DNA from: Clostridia bacterium
GTDB lineage: Bacteria > Bacillota > Clostridia > Christensenellales > CAG-138
Assembly (NCBI GenBank): GCA_017388175.1
Contig: JAFOTD010000055.1
Coordinates: 1-38,265 of the forward strand
DNA length: 38,265 nucleotides
Direction of reading: 5' to 3'
This document shows, one piece after another, positions 23,445 to 32,428 of the stretch. The number at the start of each line of letters is the position of its first letter. Position 1 is the stretch's first letter. The notes below the pieces were generated by a model. That model made no database searches. It was not told the origin of the DNA and saw only the letters and a list, made by a program, of their open reading frames with translations. A program made the position numbers and the translations under genes.

Positions 23445-24746
23445 TCATAATTCGTGTTCCTGTATGATCGCGCGAAGCGTATCCTTCGCGCGCGCCGCGA
23501 TCCGCTCACAGCGTTCCTGCTTGCCTCTGACGCGTTCTTTGAGCGGATCCATAATGCCGAACGTCACGTTCATCGGCTGAAAATCGCCGCCGTTGTATTC
23601 GGCAACGTAATGTCCGAGCGCGCCGATCGCGGTTTCGGACGTAAAATCGATCGGCGCTCTGCCTTCGAGCTTTTCGATCAGCGCGATCGCGGCAAGCAGC
23701 CCGCTCGCCGCCGATTCCACGTAGCCTTCCACGCCGGTCATCTGCCCCGCAAAGAACAGGAGCGGATCGTCGCGAAGGGAGTAATCGAAGTTCAGAAGCT
23801 TCGGCGACTCCAGAAACGTATTGCGGTGCATCACGCCGTAACGCGCATACTCCGCGTGCTCCAGTCCCGGGATCATGCCGAACACGCGCTTTTGCTCGGA
23901 AAACTTCAGATTCGTCTGAAATCCGACGATGTTATAAAGTGTGCCGTCGGAATTGTCGCGCCGTAACTGCACCACCGCAAACGGGCGTTTTCCGTTTACT
24001 TCGAGTCCGACGGGCTTTAAAGGTCCGTATGCCAGCGTCAGCTCTCCGCGCTTTGCCATGACTTCGACGGGCATACAGCCCTCGAACACGCGCGGCGTTT
24101 CAAAGCTGTGAAGCGGGGCCGTCTCCGCCTCGACGAGCGCATGGTAAAACGCGAAATACTCGTCGCGCGTCATCGGGCAGTTCAGATAATCCGCGCCGCG
24201 GTCGTACCGCGACGCCGCGAAAACCTTGTCGTGATCGAGTGAATCATACGAAACGATCGGCGCAGCCGCGTCGTAAAAATGCAGGCTTTTGCCGAATCGC
24301 CGTTCGATCGCCTCGCTCAAAGCGTCGCTTGTCAGCGGTCCGGTCGCTACGATCGCGGGCGAAGCGGGAAGCTCTTTGAGCTCCTCTTCCACGACCGTCA
24401 GGTTCGGAAACGCCCTCAGCTTCTCAGTCACGTATGCCGAGAAGCCCTCGCGATCGACCGCAAGCGCTCCGCCTGCGGGCACGCGCGTTTTGTCCGCCGC
24501 CTCCATGACCAGCGAGCCGAGCGTACGCATTTCCTCTTTCAGAAGTCCGACCGCGTTCTGGATCCGGTCCGAACGCAGCGAGTTCGAACAAACGAGTTCC
24601 GCAAAGCCGTCGCCCTTGTGCGCGGGCGTGCGTTTTTTCGGTTTCATCTCGTACAGCGTTACCGGATACCCGCGTTTCAGCAGCCGGTACGCGGCTTCCG
24701 CGCCGGCAAGCCCGGCGCCCGCGACGGTTACGTTCGGTTTATGCAT
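23445..24746 (-). CDS. trmFO: tRNA (uracil-54) methyltransferase TrmFO
   Basis: A folate/FAD-dependent enzyme that forms 5-methyluridine at position 54 of tRNA in many Bacillota. The 433-residue protein starts with the FAD-binding motif [16 protein letters not shown], has the first active-site cysteine in [10 protein letters not shown] (about residue 53) and the second in [11 protein letters not shown]. Its C-terminal half carries the [22 protein letters not shown] region. Length is typical. The ATG at 24746 overlaps the topA 3' end by 8 bp, so it is coupled to topA. Confidence 0.95.
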   Translation of the reverse strand: MHKPNVTVAGAGLAGAEAAYRLLKRGYPVTLYEMKPKKRTPAHKGDGFAELVCSNSLRSDRIQNAVGLLKEEMRTLGSLVMEAADKTRVPAGGALAVDREGFSAYVTEKLRAFPNLTVVEEELKELPASPAIVATGPLTSDALSEAIERRFGKSLHFYDAAAPIVSYDSLDHDKVFAASRYDRGADYLNCPMTRDEYFAFYHALVEAETAPLHSFETPRVFEGCMPVEVMAKRGELTLAYGPLKPVGLEVNGKRPFAVVQLRRDNSDGTLYNIVGFQTNLKFSEQKRVFGMIPGLEHAEYARYGVMHRNTFLESPKLLNFDYSLRDDPLLFFAGQMTGVEGYVESAASGLLAAIALIEKLEGRAPIDFTSETAIGALGHYVAEYNGGDFQPMNVTFGIMDPLKERVRGKQERCERIAARAKDTLRAIIQEHEL

Positions 24747-26838
24747 CGGTCTTCTTGCTCTTTCGCAGGATCTCTTTGCAGTTCGGGTCCGCGCACTGAA
24801 TGAACGTGCCGTTCTGCCCGTGCTTCTGCACCATCATGCCGCCGCATTTCGGGCAGCGGGTCTTGACCGGCAGATCCCAGCTCGTGAAGTCGCAGTCGGG
24901 ATAGCGTTCACAGCCGTAAAAGACCTTTTTCTTGCCGTGCTTTTTCACGATCGCCGCGCCGCACTTCGGGCACGGAACGCCCTCGACGATTTCGACGATC
25001 GACTTCGTATTGCGGCAGGTCGGGAAGTTGGGACAGGCAAGGAACTTTCCGTACCGGCCCATCTTATAAACCATCATCGCGCCGCACTTCTCGCACGGAA
25101 CGTCGGAAACCTCGTCCGGAATCCTGATCTTTTCCGCGCTCTTTTCGGCGGTTTCGACCGTCTTCATGAACGGATCGTAGAACTCGCCGACGACGCTTTG
25201 CCATTTCTCGGACCCGTCCTCGACGGAGTCCAGCTCCTCTTCCATGTTCGCGGTGAACGCGATGTCCACGATGTCCGGGAAGCTCGATTTCATCAGCCCC
25301 GTCACTGCAAAGCCGAGCTCGGTCGGCACAAGCGATTTCTTCTCGCGCATGATATAGCCGCGATCCACGATCGTGGAGATCGTCGGCGAATAGGTCGACG
25401 GACGGCCGATGCCTCTTTCTTCGAGCGTCTTAACGAGCGTCGCCTCGGTATAGCGGGACGGCGGCTGGGTGAGTTTCTGCTGCGGATCAAGCTTTTCCTT
25501 CCGGAAGCGGTCGCCCTCCGCAATCGGCGGAAGCTGCACGGCGTCGTCATCGTCAACGTCCTTTCCCTCGGTGTATACCGCGGAGAAGCCCGCAAAGCGC
25601 ACGCGCGAACCGGTCGCCTTGAACTGCACACCGTTCGCGTCGAACGTGACCGAGGTCTGATCCAGTACGGCGTCGCTCATCTGGCTCGCGAGGAAGCGCT
25701 CATAAACGAGCTTATAGAGCTTATACTGGTCACTCGAAAGATACGGCTTCAGCGTTTTCGGATCGTTCTTTACGTCGGTCGGGCGGATCGCTTCGTGCGC
25801 GTCCTGTGCGTTGCGGCGTCCGCGATACACGTTCGGCGTCTTCGGCATGTATTCCTCGCCGAAGGACGAAAGGATGTACGATCTCGCGGCCTTCTGCGCT
25901 TCATCGGCAACGCGGACGGAGTCGGTACGGATGTACGTAATGAGACCCGTCGCGCCCTTCTTGCCGATCTCCACGCCCTCATAGAGCTGCTGCGCAACCA
26001 TCATTGTGCGCTTGGTGGTGAAGCCGAGCTTTCTGGAAGCGTCCTGCTGCATGCTCGACGTCGTAAAAGGCGGCGCGGCGTGCTTGTGCTTCTCGCTGTT
26101 TTTGACTTCGGTCGCGGTGAATTCCGCGTCCCCGACCCGCGCGATGACCGCGTTGGTCTGTTCCTCGGTCCGAAGGTCGACCTTGCTGCCGTCGAGTCCG
26201 AAAAAGCGCACGTCGAACGTCTTCTTGCTCCCCGCGCGAAGCTTCGCCGTCAGCGTCCAGTATTCCTCCGGAATGAACGCGTTGATCTCGTCCTCGCGAT
26301 CGCAAACGATGCGCGTCGCGACCGACTGCACGCGGCCGGCGGACAGACCCTTTCGAATCTTGACCCAAAGGATCGGGCTGATCTTATAGCCCACGATGCG
26401 GTCCAATACGCGGCGCGCCTGCTGCGCGTCGACGAGGTCCATATTGATCGTGCGCGGCTTTTTGATCGCGTTCTTCACCGCGTTTGCGGTGATCTCGTGA
26501 AACTCGATGCGGCACTTGCTCTTCACGTCGAGCTTCAGGATCTGTGCCAGATGCCACGAGATCGCTTCGCCCTCGCGGTCAGGGTCCGTCGCGAGAAGGA
26601 CGCGATCGGCTTCCTTCGCTTCCTTCTTAATGCGTTCCAGCACGTCCCCGCGGCCGCGGAGCGTGATGTATTTCGGTGTAAAGTCGTGCTCGGTATCGAC
26701 GCCGAGCTGCGATTTCGGAAGATCGCGAACGTGTCCGTTGCTCGCCACGACCTTGAACTTTCCCCCTAAGAATTTACCGATCGTCTTTGCCTTTGCGGGC
26801 GACTCGACGATCACCAGCGTGTTATTTGCTTCTGCCAT
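24739..26838 (-). CDS. topA: DNA topoisomerase I (type IA)
   Basis: Relaxes negative supercoils by single-strand cleavage. The 699-residue protein has the N-terminal Toprim domain ([32 protein letters not shown] with metal-binding acids) and the active-site tyrosine in [12 protein letters not shown] near residue 300. Three C-terminal four-cysteine zinc ribbons (CEKCG...CPNFPTC, CPKCG...CERYPDC, CPKCG...CADPNC) complete it, the usual Bacillota architecture. The ATG at 26838 has GGAGAG upstream. It lies 18 bp after dprA, as in the B. subtilis smf-topA-gid cluster. Confidence 0.96.
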   Translation of the reverse strand: MAEANNTLVIVESPAKAKTIGKFLGGKFKVVASNGHVRDLPKSQLGVDTEHDFTPKYITLRGRGDVLERIKKEAKEADRVLLATDPDREGEAISWHLAQILKLDVKSKCRIEFHEITANAVKNAIKKPRTINMDLVDAQQARRVLDRIVGYKISPILWVKIRKGLSAGRVQSVATRIVCDREDEINAFIPEEYWTLTAKLRAGSKKTFDVRFFGLDGSKVDLRTEEQTNAVIARVGDAEFTATEVKNSEKHKHAAPPFTTSSMQQDASRKLGFTTKRTMMVAQQLYEGVEIGKKGATGLITYIRTDSVRVADEAQKAARSYILSSFGEEYMPKTPNVYRGRRNAQDAHEAIRPTDVKNDPKTLKPYLSSDQYKLYKLVYERFLASQMSDAVLDQTSVTFDANGVQFKATGSRVRFAGFSAVYTEGKDVDDDDAVQLPPIAEGDRFRKEKLDPQQKLTQPPSRYTEATLVKTLEERGIGRPSTYSPTISTIVDRGYIMREKKSLVPTELGFAVTGLMKSSFPDIVDIAFTANMEEELDSVEDGSEKWQSVVGEFYDPFMKTVETAEKSAEKIRIPDEVSDVPCEKCGAMMVYKMGRYGKFLACPNFPTCRNTKSIVEIVEGVPCPKCGAAIVKKHGKKKVFYGCERYPDCDFTSWDLPVKTRCPKCGGMMVQKHGQNGTFIQCADPNCKEILRKSKKTDA

Positions 26839-26856
26839 AGTTTGACTCTCCTTCGG

Positions 26857-28002
26857 TTATTGGTCGAACGTTACGACCGTATGGATGGTATCGAGCGCGT
26901 AGATACGGCCCGGAAGTTGCTTGATGACTTCGGAAAACAGCAGCCTTGTCAGCGCCGCGTTCAAATCCTGCGCGGAACAGTCGATCCAGTCGAGCAGCTC
27001 GTCGGCGTCCTTTTCGCCCTGCAGCAGCGCCATATAGATTTCCTGCCCGATCGCGCCGAGTGCGGTGAACGTCACTTTTTTCGCCGCGCCGTTCAGCACG
27101 TCGTCTCCGGCGTCGTCGATAAATTCCGAAAGGATATCGGCCGCCGAGGTCACGGGCTTCGCTTCCCCGCGCGCGAGCATGCGGTTCGTGCCGATGCTCA
27201 TCGGATCCGTAATGCGTCCCGGAACCGCAAAGACATCCCTGCCCTGCTCACGTGCGAAGTCCGCCGTGATCGACGTGCCGCTGCGCTCGCCCGCTTCGAT
27301 CACCACGACCCCGCGGGAAATACCCGACAGGATGCGGTTGCGGATCGGGAAGTTCTGCGCAAGCGGCGGCGTTTTCGGCAGAAACTCCGTGATGAGCGCT
27401 CCGCCGTGATCCAGCACTGCCTGATAGAGTCTGCCGTTATCCTGCGGATACGTTACGTCGATCCCGCAGCCCAAAACACCGATGACCGGACAGTCCGAGG
27501 ACGTGACCGACAGCGCGCCCTTTGCGGCAGCGGAGTCGATTCCCGCGGCAAGACCGGTCACAACGGTCGCCCCGCGCTCCGCAAGCTGTTCGCCCAAAAG
27601 CTCCGCAACCTCCCGTCCGTAATCGGTGCAGTTGCGCGCGCCGACCATCGCGATCGGCAGCGGCAGCTCCTTCGGCAGCGTTCCTTTATAGAACAGCACC
27701 GACGGCGGATCGCAGATCTCGGAAAGCAGCGCAGGATATTCTTCCGACTCGGGCGTTGCGATCTTCACGCCGTTTTTCAAAAGCCAGTTCGTATAGCGAT
27801 CCAGAAAGCGTTCGTCGGCCGCCGCAATCAGCCGTTCGCGCACGTTTTCCGACACGTCGGAAAACTGCTCGAATTCGCGCCGCAGAATCGCCTCATGCGC
27901 TTCCGAAAGATCATCGAACCGGCTGAGCAGTTCAAAGAACAGCTTCGGATTCATGCTCGTCGCGTAGTTCAGCCACAGCCACAGCCGCGTCGTCTCATCC
28001 AT
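26857..28002 (-). CDS. dprA: DNA-processing protein DprA (Smf)
   Basis: A 381-residue protein that binds incoming single-stranded DNA and loads RecA in natural transformation. A helical SAM-like N-terminal domain (~1-70) is followed by the Rossmann-like core with VGARNCTDYGREVAE and VVTGLAAGIDSAAAKGAL, then GVLGCGIDVTYP and the conserved REQGRDVFAVPG. The C-terminal winged-helix domain (~310-375) is also visible. It is first in the nine-gene run down to ylbF and has its own promoter. In a spore former without other competence genes nearby it may act mainly in recombination. Confidence 0.94.
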   Translation of the reverse strand: MDETTRLWLWLNYATSMNPKLFFELLSRFDDLSEAHEAILRREFEQFSDVSENVRERLIAAADERFLDRYTNWLLKNGVKIATPESEEYPALLSEICDPPSVLFYKGTLPKELPLPIAMVGARNCTDYGREVAELLGEQLAERGATVVTGLAAGIDSAAAKGALSVTSSDCPVIGVLGCGIDVTYPQDNGRLYQAVLDHGGALITEFLPKTPPLAQNFPIRNRILSGISRGVVVIEAGERSGTSITADFAREQGRDVFAVPGRITDPMSIGTNRMLARGEAKPVTSAADILSEFIDDAGDDVLNGAAKKVTFTALGAIGQEIYMALLQGEKDADELLDWIDCSAQDLNAALTRLLFSEVIKQLPGRIYALDTIHTVVTFDQ

Positions 28003-28042
28003 CGGATCGCGCCCCTTTCCGTTTTACAATACTTCGGAACAT

Positions 28043-28071
28043 ATCATAGCATGAAAGATTTCGGATTTCAA
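28043..28071 (-). promoter_or_regulatory. Sigma-A promoter of the dprA-topA operon
   Basis: Minus-strand TTGAAA (28066-28071), 17-bp spacer, TATGAT (28043-28048), about 40 bp upstream of the dprA ATG. It is the only strong promoter seen for the nine genes down to ylbF. Confidence 0.78.
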
Positions 28072-28087
28072 TCCTATTTATATATGC

Positions 28088-28100
28088 AATTGTGACAATT
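28088..28100. promoter_or_regulatory. Palindrome upstream of the dprA promoter
   Basis: AATTGT-G-ACAATT, a perfect 13-bp inverted repeat about 17 bp upstream of the -35 box, in the position of an activator or repressor site. Confidence 0.35.
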
Positions 28101-28107
28101 CCGAAAC

Positions 28108-28135
28108 AAAAAGCCCCGCGATCTGATCGCAGGGC
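28108..28135 (-). terminator. Terminator of the glycosyltransferase-comM operon
   Basis: Near-perfect 10-bp stem GCCCTGCGAT/ATCGCGGGGC (one G-T pair) followed by five T on the minus strand, 15 bp past the comM stop. Confidence 0.87.
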
Positions 28136-28150
28136 AGGAAAAATGACGAT

Positions 28151-29674
28151 TTATACGTTCGAGAGCATGGACATGCTGCGGTACTGGATCGCCTCGGCGT
28201 AGTGTTCGGGAAGGATCGTTTCGCTGTTTTCAAGATCCGCAATCGTCCGCGCGACCTTTAAGACGCGCTGATAGGCGCGCGCCGAAAGCTGCAGCCGTTT
28301 GAACGCGTCACGGAGAAGCTTTTCGGACTCTCCGGTCGGGTTGCAGTACCGGCGGATCAGTTCGCCGCTCATCTCGGCGTTCGTGCGAATGCCGTCCGCT
28401 TTGAACCGCTCGCGCTGGATCTCCCTTGCAGCGGTCACGCGGGCGCGGATCGTTTCGGAGTTTTCCGCGGGCTTCCGGTCGGTGATCTCCCGATAGCCGA
28501 CCTCGGTCATCTCGATATGCAGATCGATTCGGTCGAGCAGCGGCCCGGAAATCTTCCCCGCATAACGGCGGATCTGCGAAACCGAGCAGGTGCACGGCTT
28601 CGTGCGCGAACCGCGGTTGCCGCACGGACACGGGTTCATCGCCGCGACCAGCAGAAACTTTGCGGGATACGTCGCCGTCGCCGCGGCGCGGCTGACCGTC
28701 ACAAAGCCGTCCTCCAGGGGCTGCCGCAGCGCTTCGAGCACGTTTCTCTGAAACTCCGGCAGCTCGTCTAAAAACAGTACGCCGTTGTGCGCGAGGCTGA
28801 TCTCTCCCGGCATGGCGCGTGTCCCGCCGCCGATCAGCGCCGTCGCGCTTGCTCCGTGATGCGGCGCGCGGTACGGCCGTTCCGTCACGAGCCCTTCGGT
28901 GCCCTTCATCGCGCCGGTGATCGAATGGATCTTCGTCGTTTCCAGCGCTTCCTCGAACGTCATATCCGGCAGGATCGACGGAAGCGCGCGGGCAAGCATC
29001 GTTTTGCCGCTGCCCGGCGTGCCGCACAGAAGAATGTTGTGGTTTCCGGCAACCGCGATCTCCGCCGCTCTTTTCGCCGCGGTCTGTCCGCGGATCTCGG
29101 AAAAGTCGACCGCGTTCTTATGTGTGCCGCCCGCAAACGGCTTCGGCTCGACCGGCGCGATCACCGTTTCGTCCCGCAGATGCGCGACGAGCGCGGCGAG
29201 GTTTTCGACCGGGAACACCGTCGCGCCGTGGATATACGCCGCTTCCGCCGCATTGTCCTTCGGCACGAAAAAGATCGAATAGTCCTTATGATACGCGTCG
29301 ATCAGCATCGGCAGGATGCCGGAGATCGGGCGAACGGTTCCGTCGAGCGCAAGCTCGCCCAGAACGATCGCGCCGCGCGGAACCGGCTTTAAGCACCCGC
29401 TTGCAATCAGGATGGAAAGCGCGATCGGCAGGTCGTAGACCGAACCCTCCTTTTTGAGGTCGGCCGGCGCAAGGTTGACCGTGATGCGCGCGGCGGGAAA
29501 CGCAAACCCCGAGTGGCGGATCGCGGCGTGTACGCGCTCGCGCGATTCCTTGACGGCGGCGTCCGGAAGTCCCACCGTTTCATAGTTCGGCAGCCCCGGA
29601 GCAATATCCGTTTCCACCGTGACCGGGTACCCGTTCAGGCACACGAGTCCGTAGCTTTCCACCTTTGCAAGCAT
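28151..29674 (-). CDS. comM: ComM/YifB-family AAA+ ATPase (Mg-chelatase-like)
   Basis: A 507-residue protein: N-terminal ChlI-like domain ([17 protein letters not shown] and [18 protein letters not shown], residues ~35-90), central AAA+ domain with Walker [15 protein letters not shown], Walker [13 protein letters not shown], and a cysteine motif NPCPCGNRG...CTC in the C-terminal part. ComM is a helicase that drives branch migration during natural transformation in Gram-negatives; in Bacillota the role is less clear. The ATG at 29674 follows GGAGG and starts 3 bp after the GtrA stop, so it is the last gene of the glycosyltransferase operon. DprA, a functional partner, follows on the same strand behind a terminator. 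Confidence 0.93.
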   Translation of the reverse strand: MLAKVESYGLVCLNGYPVTVETDIAPGLPNYETVGLPDAAVKESRERVHAAIRHSGFAFPAARITVNLAPADLKKEGSVYDLPIALSILIASGCLKPVPRGAIVLGELALDGTVRPISGILPMLIDAYHKDYSIFFVPKDNAAEAAYIHGATVFPVENLAALVAHLRDETVIAPVEPKPFAGGTHKNAVDFSEIRGQTAAKRAAEIAVAGNHNILLCGTPGSGKTMLARALPSILPDMTFEEALETTKIHSITGAMKGTEGLVTERPYRAPHHGASATALIGGGTRAMPGEISLAHNGVLFLDELPEFQRNVLEALRQPLEDGFVTVSRAAATATYPAKFLLVAAMNPCPCGNRGSRTKPCTCSVSQIRRYAGKISGPLLDRIDLHIEMTEVGYREITDRKPAENSETIRARVTAAREIQRERFKADGIRTNAEMSGELIRRYCNPTGESEKLLRDAFKRLQLSARAYQRVLKVARTIADLENSETILPEHYAEAIQYRSMSMLSNV

Positions 29675-29677
29675 CGT

Positions 29678-30175
29678 TTATTCCTCCGTATTCTCCGGCC
29701 GGTCCTCCGGCTCGGCCATCTTTTTCCGCTTGCCGAAGACAAACAGCTTATTGCCGATAAAGTTTACGATCAATGTCAACGGGAACGCCAGCAGCATGCA
29801 GAAGCGGTCGGCGTTCAGGAGCTTCGTAAGCCAGTTCTCACCCGCAAAACCGATCCACCAATCGCCGAGGTGCAGCGCGTCGCGGAACAGAAGCTGCAGC
29901 AGGACAGAAATCCCGAGCGTGATGAGATTGACGGTCAGAAACGACAGAATTTCGCGCGTGTCGCGGCGGCGCTCCTCGCGGAACGTCCACCGGGAATTCC
30001 AGAAATAGCTGTTCGCAACTCCGCAGATATATCCGATGATCCGCGCAAGAACAAACAGGCCGAACGCCGCGTTCAGCGCAAACGTCACGCCGTAATCGAC
30101 GAGCGTGTTGGACACGCCGATCAGGGCAAACTGAATAAACTGCAGCGTGCTTTTTTTCTCAGGTAATGGTGACAT
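29678..30175 (-). CDS. GtrA-family membrane protein
   Basis: A 165-residue protein with four membrane segments (about residues 13-33, 38-58, 78-98, 120-145) and the GtrA hallmarks FALIGVSNTLVDYGV and NSYFWNSRWTF. GtrA proteins are thought to move polyprenyl-phosphate-linked sugars across the membrane or to help do so. Here it is encoded immediately after two GT-C glycosyltransferases, overlapping the nearer by 17 bp, so it probably helps supply their lipid-linked sugar. The polar C-terminal tail is acidic. The ATG at 30175 has AAAGG 6 nt upstream. Confidence 0.88.
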   Translation of the reverse strand: MSPLPEKKSTLQFIQFALIGVSNTLVDYGVTFALNAAFGLFVLARIIGYICGVANSYFWNSRWTFREERRRDTREILSFLTVNLITLGISVLLQLLFRDALHLGDWWIGFAGENWLTKLLNADRFCMLLAFPLTLIVNFIGNKLFVFGKRKKMAEPEDRPENTEE

Positions 30176-32423
30176 AATAGACCTTTCCGAACGGCGTCAG
30201 AACGTTCTCAATGAACCGCGCGTACGCGTACGGCGCGGGGACGCAGGAGATCGCAGGCAGCATCATCAGGAAGACGACCGTTGAAACAATGAGCCATGCC
30301 CACTTGAACCATGCCGTCTTCGGATACTTTTGCTCCGCGTAGTACAGAAGCAGCAGCGTCAGCAGCATCATGAACGGAATCGTCGAGAAATAGTGATACA
30401 GGAACACGCACCGGGTGACGAGCGCCCACGGCAGAAGTCCCGCAAGAATGCCGGCGACGACGACCGCAAACGCACGATCTTTTCTGCACGCGCGGTTTTT
30501 GAACCATTCGACGATTGCGAAGACCGCGCCGAACGCGGAGATATACCAGATCGCCGGATTGCCGGTGCTGCAGATGTTGTAGATCCATTTCTTTCCGTTG
30601 ACGATCGGATAGCCTGAATCGAACCAGACGGATTTCTGCGCAAGCGGCCACTGATACCATGTCGACTGACACATATGCGTCGCGTCGAGCCGGCTGTGAT
30701 ACCGGTACATACTGACCTGTTTTCTCCAGAGTACCTCGAGCTTTTCGGAGAGCGTCACGCTGTTCTGCTCGATATAGTAGCAGTAATTCGTGAGCACGTA
30801 CAGAACGATCGGGATCACGACGAAGAACAGGCAGCACCACACCGGCGTCATCAGCAGATTGTTCAGCGTGAGATCGACGTCGTCCCGTTTCCGGAGCATC
30901 AGCCGGAACACGATCGCCGACGCGATCGCAACGACTGTCAGACTGATCAGCGTAGCGTAGAACCACGGCTGCAAGAAGACCTTGTTAATCGTATCGACGC
31001 CGTACGCCGGATCCGTTTCCGTAATCTGCTTCGTTCCGTCCCAGACAAGATGCTGATAATCGCTGCGCACGATCCACGTTCCCGCAAAATGCAGCAGCAC
31101 CACGGTCAGAACGAACACCACCGGCGCATATGCGAGCACGTTGACCGGCATTTTTTTGCGCGTGTCCTTCGGCGGATCGGCACGAAGCGCGGCTAAAACG
31201 GTATCGTTGCCGGTCGCCTCCGCGCTTGCAAGCCGCCGCGCGTATTCCTCTTCCTTTTCCCGCAGCTCTTTCTTCTCCCGCACGCGGCGTGCGATGATGC
31301 GGACAAGGTTATAGATCAGATCGCCGAAATAGAGCACGGCAAGTCCCGCGCCGGAATACAGGCACGTCCACTTCGACGACGCGCCGAGCCCGAACGAAAG
31401 CCCGCAAAGCCCGAGCGCAAGCAGTTTTTTCCAGTACGGCCGCTTCTCGAAATCCTCCGCGATATAATCGCCCATAAAGAGGAACATCAGCAGCGTGAAA
31501 AACAGCGCGTACGTGTCGATCGTTGCGATGCGCGTCTGCGCAAAGTGCATGCAGTCGACCGAGAACAGCGCCGCGGTGATAAACGCGTAATCCGTGCGGC
31601 GGAAAATGCGCTTGCCGAACACGTACAGCACCGCAAGAATAAATACACCGAACAGCGTTCCCGCAAACCGCCATCCGAACGGCGTCATGCCAAACATGCG
31701 GATGCCGAGCACGATGAACAGCTTGCCGAGCGTCGGATGCGTCCATTCATAAATATCATAGCCGTCGCGCGCCGCGACCTCGCCGCCCGCAGCATGATAC
31801 AGATTATCGTTCTGCGCGATCTCATACGCGGTGCGCGCGTGATAGATCTCGTCAAAGATCATGCCGGTCAGCGCGGACGATTCCAGCGTCGCCGCATCCT
31901 GCTCGTCAAGCAGCTTTTCCGCGCCGTCCCGCGGCTGATATACCGTCGCGGGAAGAATGCTGTCCCCGCTGACGACGGCGATCTCGTTCATCGAAATCCT
32001 GCCGCTTTCCACGTACAGAATCAGATAGCGCGTCTGAACGGACAGCGGATTCTCCTCATTCACAGCCGGAATCCACTTATACATATCGCCGTAATCCTGC
32101 GAATACGAGAAAAGCGGCTCCGCCTCGTACGGACGGAAAAAGCCGTCGATGAACGCGCTTTCATCGTATACCGAAAGCTCGCCTTCGGCAATGCTGCCGT
32201 AAAAGCGCACGTTGGTAACCGTGCTTTCCAGACCGAGATCCACGACCACGGTCGTTCCGGCGTCCGCGCTCCATACGGTCTGCGGCGCCTGCAGACTGCC
32301 GAGGTTGATAAAGGCAAACAGCGAATACACCGCAAGCAGGATAAGCAGCATGATATAATCGCGCTTGCTCATCCGGCGTCCGTCCTCTGTGCAGATCTCT
32401 CTGCGGAAGCGATTAAAATCCAT
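30159..32423 (-). CDS. PMT-type (GT-C) membrane glycosyltransferase with discoidin-like insert
   Basis: A 754-residue polytopic protein of the dolichyl-phosphate-mannose/protein mannosyltransferase type. After the first membrane segment (~residues 22-42) about 140 residues of extracytoplasmic beta sequence follow (VWSADAGTTVVVDLGLES, TRYLILYVESGRISMNEIAV), resembling an F5/8C discoidin sugar-binding domain. Then comes the PMT catalytic motif FDEIYHARTAYE, with the Asp-Glu pair and His-Ala-Arg, then EWTHPTLGKL and about ten more membrane segments. It would transfer a sugar from a polyprenyl phosphate to surface proteins or polymer. The start is placed at ATG 32423, 8 nt after GGAGG; GTG 32432 would be too close to that site. 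Confidence 0.87.
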   Translation of the reverse strand: MDFNRFRREICTEDGRRMSKRDYIMLLILLAVYSLFAFINLGSLQAPQTVWSADAGTTVVVDLGLESTVTNVRFYGSIAEGELSVYDESAFIDGFFRPYEAEPLFSYSQDYGDMYKWIPAVNEENPLSVQTRYLILYVESGRISMNEIAVVSGDSILPATVYQPRDGAEKLLDEQDAATLESSALTGMIFDEIYHARTAYEIAQNDNLYHAAGGEVAARDGYDIYEWTHPTLGKLFIVLGIRMFGMTPFGWRFAGTLFGVFILAVLYVFGKRIFRRTDYAFITAALFSVDCMHFAQTRIATIDTYALFFTLLMFLFMGDYIAEDFEKRPYWKKLLALGLCGLSFGLGASSKWTCLYSGAGLAVLYFGDLIYNLVRIIARRVREKKELREKEEEYARRLASAEATGNDTVLAALRADPPKDTRKKMPVNVLAYAPVVFVLTVVLLHFAGTWIVRSDYQHLVWDGTKQITETDPAYGVDTINKVFLQPWFYATLISLTVVAIASAIVFRLMLRKRDDVDLTLNNLLMTPVWCCLFFVVIPIVLYVLTNYCYYIEQNSVTLSEKLEVLWRKQVSMYRYHSRLDATHMCQSTWYQWPLAQKSVWFDSGYPIVNGKKWIYNICSTGNPAIWYISAFGAVFAIVEWFKNRACRKDRAFAVVVAGILAGLLPWALVTRCVFLYHYFSTIPFMMLLTLLLLYYAEQKYPKTAWFKWAWLIVSTVVFLMMLPAISCVPAPYAYARFIENVLTPFGKVYYVTIT

Positions 32424-32428
32424 GATGC

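Noticed and set aside
24289-26769. Long plus-strand open frame (826 codons) opposite topA and the start of trmFO
   Set aside because: It is Arg/His/Leu-rich and has no recognisable domain, as expected from the reverse of GC-rich genes; the minus strand holds complete topA and trmFO.
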